Source of the DNA: a virus
Direction: 5' to 3' (one strand)
Length of the DNA: 34,931 bases
IMG/VR virus record: IMGVR_UViG_3300038701_000867
Coordinates: 1-34,931 of that record
Numbering within the stretch: position 1 is the first letter of the stretch; every line of letters starts with the position of its first letter. The notes under the pieces were generated by a model, which had not been told where the DNA came from, made no database searches, and saw nothing but the letters and a program-made list of their open reading frames with translations. Position numbers and translations under genes: made by a program. Positions 13,970-21,840 of the stretch are shown piece after piece.

Positions 13970-14524
13970 TTAGTTCTCCCAAGTTTCAAATACGGCCACG
14001 GCAGGCCAGCATACTTTTTGCGGTTCGTCAAATCCTGGCACATTGTAAATGCCATGACAAGTTTCGATTGCGTAGCGAGCTGGAGCGAGTCCGGCGGCAA
14101 TCCGTTGTGTACAGTTACCCCCGTATGCCCACCACGACAGGTATAGAGGATCGGGCAATTGCGTCGGATTGCCCTCAACGTCTTTCATTCGGTATTCGCC
14201 ATCTACGCGACCAGTGGTACACCACAGTGAGCCCCCGTCTGCAGTACGAACATGCACCTCATAAAACCCTGTAAAATCCTGCAGCAGTTCCCTCACCACT
14301 TCCATCCGCACAGGATCACCCGCATAAGCGTCCTCTGCAGTAACTGACAGCACGTTGATATAATCGCGAATATCGAATTGCGCACGGAGTTCTGCCTGAG
14401 CCTGTTTTTTCGCGGCTGCCACCTGTGCTTGATACCAGCTCGAGGCAAACGTGGACAGCAATATCACCACAGAAATCGCAAGTACAATACGACTTTCCAC
14501 TACACTAACTAACCGTTTTGCCAT
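13970..14524 (-). CDS. Membrane-anchored protein in lysis cassette
   Basis: A 184-residue protein with an N-terminal hydrophobic segment (IVLAISVVILLSTFASSWY, about residues 12-30) followed by a short Ala/Gln/Lys-rich helix and a folded, probably periplasmic domain with several cysteines (SLWCTT, GGNCTQR, IETCHG, VCWPAV). It may be a signal-anchored lysis regulator or a host-envelope protein; I do not recognise the domain. It lies between the putative holin and the endolysin and overlaps the holin gene by 16 bases. Start ATG 14524 was chosen over an upstream in-frame codon at 14602 that lies in the holin gene. Confidence 0.6.
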   Translation of the reverse strand: MAKRLVSVVESRIVLAISVVILLSTFASSWYQAQVAAAKKQAQAELRAQFDIRDYINVLSVTAEDAYAGDPVRMEVVRELLQDFTGFYEVHVRTADGGSLWCTTGRVDGEYRMKDVEGNPTQLPDPLYLSWWAYGGNCTQRIAAGLAPARYAIETCHGIYNVPGFDEPQKVCWPAVAVFETWEN

Positions 14525-14754
14525 AGCGTTTTTACTGCCTCCATTATTACTTTTAACGAGCCAAGTGCCATGGCCACTGCGGCCAACGCTGCTATGATCC
14601 ATTTTCCGACTCTCCCTAGTGTAAGCATAAACCGAAATGCGGCGATGAATTTACGAAGAATAACCCGCTCAGCGGCATTGAAATCTGGATCATCAGTAAC
14701 CTTCTTCTCGAACTTGGTTAATGCGGTTTGCTCATCGGCAACAGTCTTTTGCAT
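14509..14754 (-). CDS. Putative holin or holin-like membrane protein
   Basis: An 81-residue protein with a charged N-terminal helix (MQKTVADEQTALTKFEKKV), a middle amphipathic part (RVILRKFIAAFRFMLTLG) and one strong hydrophobic segment (KWIIAALAAVAMALGSLKVIM, about residues 52-72). Small size, a C-terminal membrane helix and the position upstream of the endolysin suggest a holin or holin-like role, but holins have no common sequence motif. GGAAG lies before ATG 14754. The frame is open further upstream to 14811, but that would overlap the DUF4376 gene. Confidence 0.5.
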   Translation of the reverse strand: MQKTVADEQTALTKFEKKVTDDPDFNAAERVILRKFIAAFRFMLTLGRVGKWIIAALAAVAMALGSLKVIMEAVKTLWQNG

Positions 14755-14785
14755 AGCGTTACTTCCTTCACGCGATTTCGGCAGC

Positions 14786-15367
14786 TCACCACAATTCATC
14801 AATTGTAACATCTACTGGACGATCTTCCGGCAGCATCGCTTTCAGTGCTTGTGCTTTCTTAATCATCCGATGCTTGTGGGCCAGCAGGGTGTTACCGAAC
14901 TGCACCATGACAGCCGGAGACATTTCCACCTCAGTGTTGTCTTCTGCGGTCCATGAGAAATTGACGCCAAGGCCTGTCCAGTCTCCCTCTGTAGGAGACC
15001 CGCCTGCCAACATGTATCCGATAGCTGATGTAGCCACCCCGCTGATGTTCAGATAGCTGTCAGGATCGGATTGAAACCGCACCCCGTTGAACTCGAACCC
15101 GCCGTAGATGCGCCGATCGCGCTCAGCGTGAACACGAACTTTGAACAGGTAGTCAATGGCCGAAATCCATACTCCGTCAATGAAGTACCACTCTCCGCCT
15201 TGCCAGCCGTCTGGCGCGGTCACGTCCGTAAACAATACTGTATCGTGAACAGTACGATCTCCGATAACCATAGAGGCAGTGCGAATGCAGTTGTCCTGCA
15301 TCTCCACCCATTCTTTATCCTCGAATAGATAAAGGCTGAGCCCGTCAGTGTTGCAAAGAGTTTTCAC
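14786..15367 (-). CDS. DUF4376 protein, tail-fibre associated
   Basis: A 193-residue protein. The C-terminal two-thirds show DUF4376 features: RVHAERDRRIYGGFEFNGVRFQSD, SYLNISGVATSAIGYMLAGG and MSPAVMVQFGNTLLAHKHRMIKKAQ. This domain is common in proteins beside phage tail-fibre genes, where it may serve as a fibre tip or chaperone. Translation starts at GTG 15367, overlapping the fibre stop (GTGA), with GGGAG upstream. It is the last tail gene before the lysis cassette. Confidence 0.75.
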   Translation of the reverse strand: MKTLCNTDGLSLYLFEDKEWVEMQDNCIRTASMVIGDRTVHDTVLFTDVTAPDGWQGGEWYFIDGVWISAIDYLFKVRVHAERDRRIYGGFEFNGVRFQSDPDSYLNISGVATSAIGYMLAGGSPTEGDWTGLGVNFSWTAEDNTEVEMSPAVMVQFGNTLLAHKHRMIKKAQALKAMLPEDRPVDVTIDELW

Positions 15368-17694
15368 AGGCTTATTCTCCCGTTTGTGATTTCAAGTTGT
15401 GTATCTGACCACGCCCGTCCGATGACACCGTAGCCTGTATCAGAAGCGGAAAGTGTACCATCGCCCGCAAGGTAGTAATCGGTATCTTCCGTGAGTCCGG
15501 TCTGCGAAGCATTGACGTCGCCCTCAGAGTCAACGATGAGTGTTTCAGTATCCGCGGCACCTGTCTTGGCAAACCCACAGAATGTGCCGATATTACTAAC
15601 CGCGGAGGCAGGGTCAATGATCAGTGGATTGTTGTGCGAGAAGTGTGTCCGCATGAGGAACATAACCTGCTGCGTGTCTGGATCAAAGCAGCAATGCTTG
15701 CCAGCAAGTTGACTTACAGTGCTGTAGCCGTTTTCCTCGTAGTTGATTGAGTCCACTGACAAAACTTCCGAAGCCATACTGGCAATCATTACAAACGCAT
15801 AGTCAGTTCCGCCATTTGTAGTGTATCCCATGATAATCCACTGGTCTGTGAGATTGTCATAAATCACACCTGAACTGCCTCTATACGAATAACCAGATTC
15901 TGGCGTTGTCACAATAGGAGAGTTCATGATAACCGTAGCACCAGTTACCGAACCTGTAACCGTATACATTGTGGTAGAGCCAGGCATGAACGCCACCAGA
16001 ATTTCACCAGTACTCGGGTTGACGTCCATGTGAAATTCGAGACCTGACACCGATGTGCCATTATACGCCACTGTCGAACTGTTATACGTAATTGAGGTAC
16101 CAACGAGGGTAAGCGTCCGCATCAGCAAATCATCATCATCAGAAACCTGATACGCAATCACATAGCGAGAACTTGACGCGTCATAAACAATGTCAGACAC
16201 GAATGCCTGATCTGCGGCTGTAACATCTACCGGAGTTCCCATGGTAATGGTAGTGCCGGACACAGTGCCTGCCACACAAGCCAGCTGATACGGTGAACCG
16301 CTTTCCGTGTAGATAAACACAATTTCAGCTGCGGTAGGATCACTCGCAATCTTAGGCGTATTGTACACAGTCGCTGTAGAAATGGCCGCCGATGTGTTAA
16401 CCGTGATGGACGTTCCACTGAGTGTCAGCACATTGTAGTATGCTTTACTATCTGAGGTCTTGTCGTACAGCACAATAGTCCGACCAGACTGTGCGTGGTA
16501 GTGAACAAAAGTGGTGTCGCTGGCGTTGCTTTCAATGACTACCGGAGTCCCGAAGGTCAAAGTAGTACCGACCAGCGTAGCGGCCACCACGGTAGGGTAA
16601 TAAGAGTTACCAGCATCGGAGTAACAGAAGACAAAACAGTTCTGCGTCTTATCGTAGTCAACAGACATCTCATATCCGTAGTCACCGACATGCGTTTGCA
16701 TCGTGCCAGTGTCCACAGCGGAATATGAACCCAGCGTAAGTCCAATTTCTTTGACGACGCCATCGCCTACAATGCCTACAGCGGCTCCTGCAGCAATGGC
16801 ACCGCTGGCCACCATCTGCTTCGCCGTATTGATAACATTTCCGAGGAATGTAGGATCAATGTCGCCATTTTCGTCTGCGCGTACAAGCGAGTCTTCACTC
16901 CCTGCCCCGCCAGTGTTTGACGAAATGTCACTCACAGGAACGTACTCAGAAGGCAGAAGCCCTGCGGCATCTAAGAGCGGAATCAGCCCGTCGTTGTCGC
17001 TTGCTGGATCAGCCGCCGGATCGGCATAGAGCGACGAAAGGTCAAGCAGACTCGCAGCGATGAACCCGCTGGAGTTTGTGAATACCAGCTGATCTTCCTT
17101 ACCGCTACCGCCGGAATTTACGCCGTAGGGGAAGATATCCACGGTGATCTGTGTTGCGCTCAATGCGTAAGCAATCTGCCGTGAGTCGCCTGTAACCGTC
17201 TGGGTAAGTACACCTCCATCAGCCACGTAAATCGGCGCACCAGCTGTCCATGTCCAGTCGCCATTGGTCAGCGTTCCTGTCCGTACAACGTTAACGCCCT
17301 CGCCGGAAACTGCATCCGCCTGAGCAATGCCGCCCATCTTTGCAATGTCAGCTTCGTCGCACAACGCACCATCAGTTGTAACAACACTGTACGCCGTGAC
17401 GTCTTCAGTGGTAGTAACCGTCAACACCGCGGAGCCACCGCCGAGCGAAATATACCATCCGTCAGTGGTCTGTCCGTCCACCGTAGCTGTGATATAGTAC
17501 ACACCGGTTTCCGCCCAGAACTGCGCCAGTGCGTTTGCATCCGCGTTGAAAGGGTTGGCCAGTGCTGTGCCTGCTTCGTCACTGAACAGCGTTGCCAGCG
17601 AGCCCGCGGCGGAGCCGTTTCGCACAGTCACAACAGCGAGTGGAGCGATGGCTCCGGTTTGATCTTGAACAGTTGCCTGCCATGGGAAAGCCAT
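15364..17694 (-). CDS. Tail fibre with beta-propeller-like repeats
   Basis: A 776-residue fibre or receptor-binding protein. The N-terminal 90 residues (MAFPWQATVQDQTGAIAPLA, then ATLFSDEAGTALANPFNAD) are an adapter domain seen in phage fibres. The region after about residue 330 has at least five repeats at roughly 50-residue spacing, each with a VGTTLTFGTPV / LSGTSITVN / VSGTTITMGTPV / VGTSITYN / VTGATVIMNSP strand pair, which reads as a beta-propeller. The C-terminus repeats fibre-shaft phrases (DTDYYLAGDGTLSASDTGYGVIGRA). It probably decides host range. It is joined by stop-start overlaps to both neighbours. Confidence 0.75.
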   Translation of the reverse strand: MAFPWQATVQDQTGAIAPLAVVTVRNGSAAGSLATLFSDEAGTALANPFNADANALAQFWAETGVYYITATVDGQTTDGWYISLGGGSAVLTVTTTEDVTAYSVVTTDGALCDEADIAKMGGIAQADAVSGEGVNVVRTGTLTNGDWTWTAGAPIYVADGGVLTQTVTGDSRQIAYALSATQITVDIFPYGVNSGGSGKEDQLVFTNSSGFIAASLLDLSSLYADPAADPASDNDGLIPLLDAAGLLPSEYVPVSDISSNTGGAGSEDSLVRADENGDIDPTFLGNVINTAKQMVASGAIAAGAAVGIVGDGVVKEIGLTLGSYSAVDTGTMQTHVGDYGYEMSVDYDKTQNCFVFCYSDAGNSYYPTVVAATLVGTTLTFGTPVVIESNASDTTFVHYHAQSGRTIVLYDKTSDSKAYYNVLTLSGTSITVNTSAAISTATVYNTPKIASDPTAAEIVFIYTESGSPYQLACVAGTVSGTTITMGTPVDVTAADQAFVSDIVYDASSSRYVIAYQVSDDDDLLMRTLTLVGTSITYNSSTVAYNGTSVSGLEFHMDVNPSTGEILVAFMPGSTTMYTVTGSVTGATVIMNSPIVTTPESGYSYRGSSGVIYDNLTDQWIIMGYTTNGGTDYAFVMIASMASEVLSVDSINYEENGYSTVSQLAGKHCCFDPDTQQVMFLMRTHFSHNNPLIIDPASAVSNIGTFCGFAKTGAADTETLIVDSEGDVNASQTGLTEDTDYYLAGDGTLSASDTGYGVIGRAWSDTQLEITNGRISL

Positions 17695-18050
17695 CAGCTA
17701 TCTCCTCTGATTACGTCTTGAATTTCCAGCGTGCCTTTACCGACAGGATACTCTTCATCATCACTGTTGATAATCCACGCCTCGATATTGTAGAAACCGG
17801 CATCGAGTGCCGTATCCGTTTGTGTGAGCAAGCAGTTGAACTGGTTGTCATTGTTGATCTGCACCGTAGTCGCGGCGAGTGTTTTTGTAAATTGCAGTAC
17901 CGGAGTATCCGCTTGTGTCCACACTGTCACGATGATGTTGCTTGCGTTACTGATATCAACCAGCTCTGCGGCAGGATCGTACACAGTAAAATACAAACGA
18001 ATGTCGCTATGCTGCGGCACACAAATAGAAAGACTAGCAATGCCAGACAT
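17694..18050 (-). CDS. Hypothetical baseplate/fibre adapter (118 aa)
   Basis: A beta-rich protein (IRLYFTVYD, NIIVTVWTQ, YNIEAWIINSDDEEYPVGKGTLEI) resembling the small immunoglobulin-like or BppU-N-type domains that attach fibres to a baseplate. It lies directly before the large fibre gene, with one-base overlaps (TAATG) on the upstream side and at its end. The family cannot be named with confidence; attachment of the fibre is inferred from order and fold impression. Confidence 0.55.
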   Translation of the reverse strand: MSGIASLSICVPQHSDIRLYFTVYDPAAELVDISNASNIIVTVWTQADTPVLQFTKTLAATTVQINNDNQFNCLLTQTDTALDAGFYNIEAWIINSDDEEYPVGKGTLEIQDVIRGDS

Positions 18051-18229
18051 TACGTTTCCTCTTCAACTACTTCAGGCGGTAGTTTAACTCCGCCAGGAAT
18101 AAACGCGTCAATCACATGAGGCCATGTCACGGACACTGTGATAGACTGCCGCCATGTTACGTTGGTCACTACTGCAGGAGTTCGCGGACGGGGAGTCACT
18201 ACAAACCCTATGCCAAGATGTTTACTCAT
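18050..18229 (-). CDS. Small tail-region protein (59 aa)
   Basis: A 59-codon frame, short enough to be missed by a 60-residue cutoff. The sequence starts MSKHLGIGFVVTPRPR, continues with two Trp-containing strands (VTWRQSITVSVTWPHVI) and ends acidic. It begins inside the stop of the coiled-coil gene (ATGAGTAA) and ends over the start of the next gene (TAATG), so it fills the gap exactly and continues the chain of coupled genes. That fit is the main evidence that it is translated. Function unknown. Confidence 0.65.
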   Translation of the reverse strand: MSKHLGIGFVVTPRPRTPAVVTNVTWRQSITVSVTWPHVIDAFIPGGVKLPPEVVEEET

Positions 18230-18413
18230 TAGCGGCCTGCCGTTTCAGTGCCATATTCTCCCGCTCCAACAGCTGGATTTGTGCACGAAGTCCCGCAAGT
18301 TCTGCAGCATTGTTCACCGGCTTTTTCGCTTTCACGAGTTTTGCTTGCAGCGATTGTACTTCAGCCTGTAGCTGAGCAATATCGGAACGAAGCTGTGGAT
18401 CAGATTTGGCCAT
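18222..18413 (-). CDS. Short coiled-coil protein (63 aa)
   Basis: Almost the whole sequence is a predicted coiled coil with heptad Leu/Ile residues (LRSDIAQLQAEVQSLQAKL, then LAGLRAQIQLLERENMALK), broken once by KKPVNN. It may trimerise or bind fibre subunits. Strong CAGGAGA ribosome site; the start overlaps the upstream gene by 14 bases. Position between hub and fibre suggests a tail-tip accessory, by inference. Confidence 0.6.
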   Translation of the reverse strand: MAKSDPQLRSDIAQLQAEVQSLQAKLVKAKKPVNNAAELAGLRAQIQLLERENMALKRQAANE

Positions 18414-18708
18414 AATTTATCTCCTGCAGCATTGCATGAATTTCTTCATTTGTCAAGTCTTTTTTCCCGTCGAGAACCGCCTGCGTGGCCAGCATACATC
18501 GACGAAACGCGGCTGCCATTTGATCCACCTCAGCGGCTTTAGGTGGTTCTACTCGAGGGACAAACGGCTGCACGTCACCGAACGCGCCGCCAGTTACAAG
18601 GTGAAAGAAGTCCCCAGAAATCGGCTCAATGACACACTCAGTGTCGTCGAGTCGCACAGCGCGGATCATCGTGCATTCCTCGTTGAGGTATTGAAGATGC
18701 TTATACAT
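18400..18708 (-). CDS. Hypothetical tail-region protein (102 aa)
   Basis: A protein starting MYKHLQYLNEECTMIRAVRL. Start ATG 18708 is favoured by GGAGG six bases before it and by overlap with the preceding stop (TGATG); a second possible ATG at 18669 also has a GAGG site. The N-terminal half is strand-like (ECVIEPISGDFFHL) and the C-terminal half helical (EVDQMAAAFRRCMLATQAVL, TNEEIHAMLQEINYG). No known domain. Possibly a chaperone or structural minor protein of the fibre. Confidence 0.6.
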   Translation of the reverse strand: MYKHLQYLNEECTMIRAVRLDDTECVIEPISGDFFHLVTGGAFGDVQPFVPRVEPPKAAEVDQMAAAFRRCMLATQAVLDGKKDLTNEEIHAMLQEINYGQI

Positions 18709-19241
18709 CAGATACCTCCACAAGACCGTTTGGCTGCGGCGGTACGATACGCCACGTCCGATACAACAATCTCACCCGCGGTTGCCCCGCCGCCAGAGCC
18801 TGTGCCACCGCGAACTTCGAACCAGCTGGTATCTCCGTCAGTCATAGAGAGATCAGTGCTGAGGGAGCCGGAGGTCGCAGAAGTTACCTCCGTGCCGTTC
18901 TTAACCACTCGCACCTCTCCCCCGCCGAAGCCTGAGTCCACAGTGCAAGTCGCTCGCAAAGCGCATGGTGTAGTGCAGCGAAAACGACTGCCAGGCACTT
19001 CAACCCACGGTGAAGTTTCGTCAACACCAGAACCTGTGTACGTATTAGATTTACCAAACGCCTGAAACAGTACCGTGTCGCCAACGAGTGAACCTCCGCG
19101 AGCAGCTTCATCCAACCGCTCAGCGCCTGATGCACCCTCAAATGCAGCAACAACGTTGTTTGCCCACCGCTTGCCCAGCGACGATGTAATTGGTTTATCT
19201 GGATCAGTCTCCGAGTCCAGAATATCGGTCCATGTAGCCAT
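18708..19241 (-). CDS. Minor tail/fibre protein, beta-rich (177 aa)
   Basis: The N-terminal helix region (TDILDSETDPDKPITSSLGK, then WANNVVAAFEGASGA) is a motif often seen at the start of phage minor tail proteins. The rest is Gly/Thr/Ser-rich beta sequence with FRCTTPCALRATCTVDSGFGGG, like a small jelly-roll. It is likely a tail-tip decoration or short fibre. AGGAGG lies before the ATG. It follows the hub gene after a nine-base gap. Confidence 0.6.
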   Translation of the reverse strand: MATWTDILDSETDPDKPITSSLGKRWANNVVAAFEGASGAERLDEAARGGSLVGDTVLFQAFGKSNTYTGSGVDETSPWVEVPGSRFRCTTPCALRATCTVDSGFGGGEVRVVKNGTEVTSATSGSLSTDLSMTDGDTSWFEVRGGTGSGGGATAGEIVVSDVAYRTAAAKRSCGGI

Positions 19242-19250
19242 GATTGCCTC

Positions 19251-21023
19251 CTAGAAAAATACATAGGGAGGGGTACCATCCGGAAACAGTCCCTCAGCCC
19301 CGTCGGAAAAGTACGTACCTTTTTCCTGTTCTGCGGTTGACGAGGAGCTGTAGTCTCCTCGCGCATTGTCAGTTATAAACGCAAATCGCCCATCAAACTC
19401 GTAGGTCTCTGCCGTGAACTCAATTCGCGTTTCCATCCGCTCTACGCTTGTGATCTGCATAGGCTCCACAGCCGGAAATCCATCATCGCGTAGAAGCCGT
19501 TGGGACTCTACCGTTACAAGCGCCGCAGGTACAACAGTGTCTACGTCTTTGATACCTACGGCGCCGGTGATGATCCGTGGTGCAGCATTGTAGCGGTTGA
19601 GGAGCCGTTGCGAGATAATCCGCGCAGCAGCATCATCACCGAACTGTCCGAACCATGGACAGTAGATGGTGTGTGAGGCTACCTTATCGTGATTGTCGCC
19701 ATCCTCAGGCAATGCGGTGTTTACCTTCCGATAATTCTCACCACCGCGTGTCGTATCCGTAGGGTCAATTTCACCGTGCACGAAAAACAGCTGACTGATC
19801 CGCTTTGCCGCGCCAATAGCCACGTCAACGGAGGACACGATTAGATTGTTTCGTTCTGTTATCGCGGTTGCAGACTCTCCCAGATCAAGAGGGCGATTAG
19901 CACGGAACTTAATCTTAGCCTCGTAGCTATCCCACCAGAGGAAACAACCGAGTTGACAAAGCTCACCATAATACTCGTCCACATCAGTAGGCTTGCTGAG
20001 TGTTCGGGTGAGCAAGATACCGCCCATCCAACGGCCTGCCTCTAGCGTCCAATCTGCAGTATCGTAGTAAGTCGCAGGAATGTCTGCGCGATCCGTAAGA
20101 TCAATCAGCACCTCATCTATAGGAGCATTGTCGTATCGGATACACAATTGGGCAGTATCGCCTGTGGAGTGACTGCCAATCTCAGTTCCGTCAACGGCTC
20201 TTTCCACGATCGTAAACTCATCGTCAACGCGCGTGTACCGGAGAATTTCCTGACTGATACGAATGCGTCCAGCCGCGTCATAGTCGTCCCCAACACCTGC
20301 TGGTTCAAGAGTGAAGGTAGTCCCTTCCTCGTCCAGATCATCTACCAGCTGTCCTACCGATTGCGCAGGAACCTGTTGAGAGTTCTTAGACACACGCTGG
20401 AAGATATCTTCACAAACCAGCGTGACCTGATTGCCGTTTCCTGGCCCTTCCCACTCGGATATAAAGCAGTGCCGTGTAGGCATGTCTGCAAAGTCTTGCC
20501 CGACCACACCCTCGCGAATACGAACAGCCGCTCCCTCAAAAGTAGGCCACCGAACTGGAAGACGGGTGAGTAGGGTTCCGTAGTCCAGCGGATCATAACC
20601 CTGACCGGAAAACTGCGCGGCACCACTGATCCGTTCGGAATGATAAGGATCGAGCAACGTGTCGTTATACGCGGTATCATTGAGCCGGATTTGAATACGC
20701 TCACGGCGGCCCAGCGCATAGGACTGCGGATCAACCCCAGACAGATTGATTTCCGCAGGGACGGTATCCACTGAGTCCAGCAGCGGGAAGATAGTCTGAC
20801 CCTTCGGCAACCCTTTCTGCGGTTTTGCAAACCGTAGAGTAAGTGTAGTCTCCGCGAAGTTATTCCGATCTTGACAGCCCTTGAACATGTTGAAGCATTT
20901 TCGAGGGTTCTCCGACGACAGACTTGCAGTGCAGGCGCCTGATCCGTAAGTCAAGGAGCATACAGGAACGTCTATTTCTACGATGGTAAGCGACTGGCGG
21001 GCAAAATCAGGCATCATACACAT
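19251..21023 (-). CDS. Tail hub with Fe-S-type cysteine cluster
   Basis: A 590-residue central tail protein. The N-terminus has C22-x8-C31-x11-C43-x6-C50, ending in KCFNMFKGCQDRNNF. Four cysteines in this spacing, followed by Asn-Asn-Phe or similar, are the signature of lambda gpL-type tail proteins that bind a 4Fe-4S cluster. The remainder is long and beta-rich with later hub-like segments (YYGELCQLGCFLWWDSYEAKIKFRANR, ERNNLIVSS), so L-like and J-like functions seem fused, as in gene-transfer-agent-like tails. Several in-frame ATGs lie at 21023, 21017 and 21014, so the exact start is open; the first overlaps the upstream gene by 17 bases. Confidence 0.7.
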   Translation of the reverse strand: MCMMPDFARQSLTIVEIDVPVCSLTYGSGACTASLSSENPRKCFNMFKGCQDRNNFAETTLTLRFAKPQKGLPKGQTIFPLLDSVDTVPAEINLSGVDPQSYALGRRERIQIRLNDTAYNDTLLDPYHSERISGAAQFSGQGYDPLDYGTLLTRLPVRWPTFEGAAVRIREGVVGQDFADMPTRHCFISEWEGPGNGNQVTLVCEDIFQRVSKNSQQVPAQSVGQLVDDLDEEGTTFTLEPAGVGDDYDAAGRIRISQEILRYTRVDDEFTIVERAVDGTEIGSHSTGDTAQLCIRYDNAPIDEVLIDLTDRADIPATYYDTADWTLEAGRWMGGILLTRTLSKPTDVDEYYGELCQLGCFLWWDSYEAKIKFRANRPLDLGESATAITERNNLIVSSVDVAIGAAKRISQLFFVHGEIDPTDTTRGGENYRKVNTALPEDGDNHDKVASHTIYCPWFGQFGDDAAARIISQRLLNRYNAAPRIITGAVGIKDVDTVVPAALVTVESQRLLRDDGFPAVEPMQITSVERMETRIEFTAETYEFDGRFAFITDNARGDYSSSSTAEQEKGTYFSDGAEGLFPDGTPPYVFF

Positions 21024-21840
21024 CCATGGAAATCTGCAATCGCATCAGATCGCGTACGCCATTGTTAGTTGGACGTAGGCCACTGCCGGATTTCCAACCG
21101 TAGTAGAAGTCCTGCGGATATTTTGTAGGACGCCACGCGAAGTAAACCGGATCGCCTTTGTTGAACCCCTCTTGCAGCGCGAGGTATTCTGCGCTCCGAC
21201 AGGAAGCCGCACTCAGATTATCTAAGGTCGCAGAGAGGCTTGATCCCTGAAAACGTACATGGCCCTCAAGCAGTTGCCCGCCAATCGAGCGGTTTACGTT
21301 AAGTTCGATTTCCGATGGAGTAAGAACCGGAGAAAATCCTCCGTAGAACCGCCGATCGAATATGAACTCCTCCCCGAGGAACACGGTAGCAACGGCTAGT
21401 GTGCCAGAGAAACTGGTAATGTAGAATCGCCAGCGGGTAGCTCCGATAGTGCCTTTGAGGCGGAACCCGATTGGATCATCGTTAGTGGCGACGACCGAAC
21501 CTGCACCTGAGTCATTCCACGTCGCCCCGTTGTTCAGCGTGTATTGTAAAGAGACAATTGCCCCTGTTGATCCGAGATTGTGTCCCGCCAGCGCTGCGAA
21601 CGAGGGCAGCACGTTTGAGGTAAAGTCCATTTGCAGCCACGCCGAACCGGAACTGGTAGACGGACTGTAGAAGTTCCACGTCGCGCCAGTCTTCGCGTTT
21701 TCCGCGGCACCGTCTGCTGCAGGGCTGAATCCCGAAATGGTAGCATTGTCGATGTAGTTATACCACGCCATAACTGGGTTGTTCTCCAGCCCCAGCGCGG
21801 CAAGAATAACTGCCCGATCAGGATCAATCACTAGGGTCAT
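21007..21840 (-). CDS. Distal tail-type protein (277 aa)
   Basis: A beta-rich protein between the tape measure and the hub, the position of distal tail proteins. The sequence contains discoidin-like strands (WLQMDFTSNVLPSFAALAGHNLGS, then TRWRFYITSFSG) and a C-terminal part with FYGGFSPVLTPSEIELNVNR. The discoidin-like portion may bind sugars. It resembles proteins downstream of the tape measure in gene-transfer-agent-like clusters. Stop and start overlap the tape measure by one base (TAATG). Confidence 0.6.
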   Translation of the reverse strand: MTLVIDPDRAVILAALGLENNPVMAWYNYIDNATISGFSPAADGAAENAKTGATWNFYSPSTSSGSAWLQMDFTSNVLPSFAALAGHNLGSTGAIVSLQYTLNNGATWNDSGAGSVVATNDDPIGFRLKGTIGATRWRFYITSFSGTLAVATVFLGEEFIFDRRFYGGFSPVLTPSEIELNVNRSIGGQLLEGHVRFQGSSLSATLDNLSAASCRSAEYLALQEGFNKGDPVYFAWRPTKYPQDFYYGWKSGSGLRPTNNGVRDLMRLQISMDVYDA

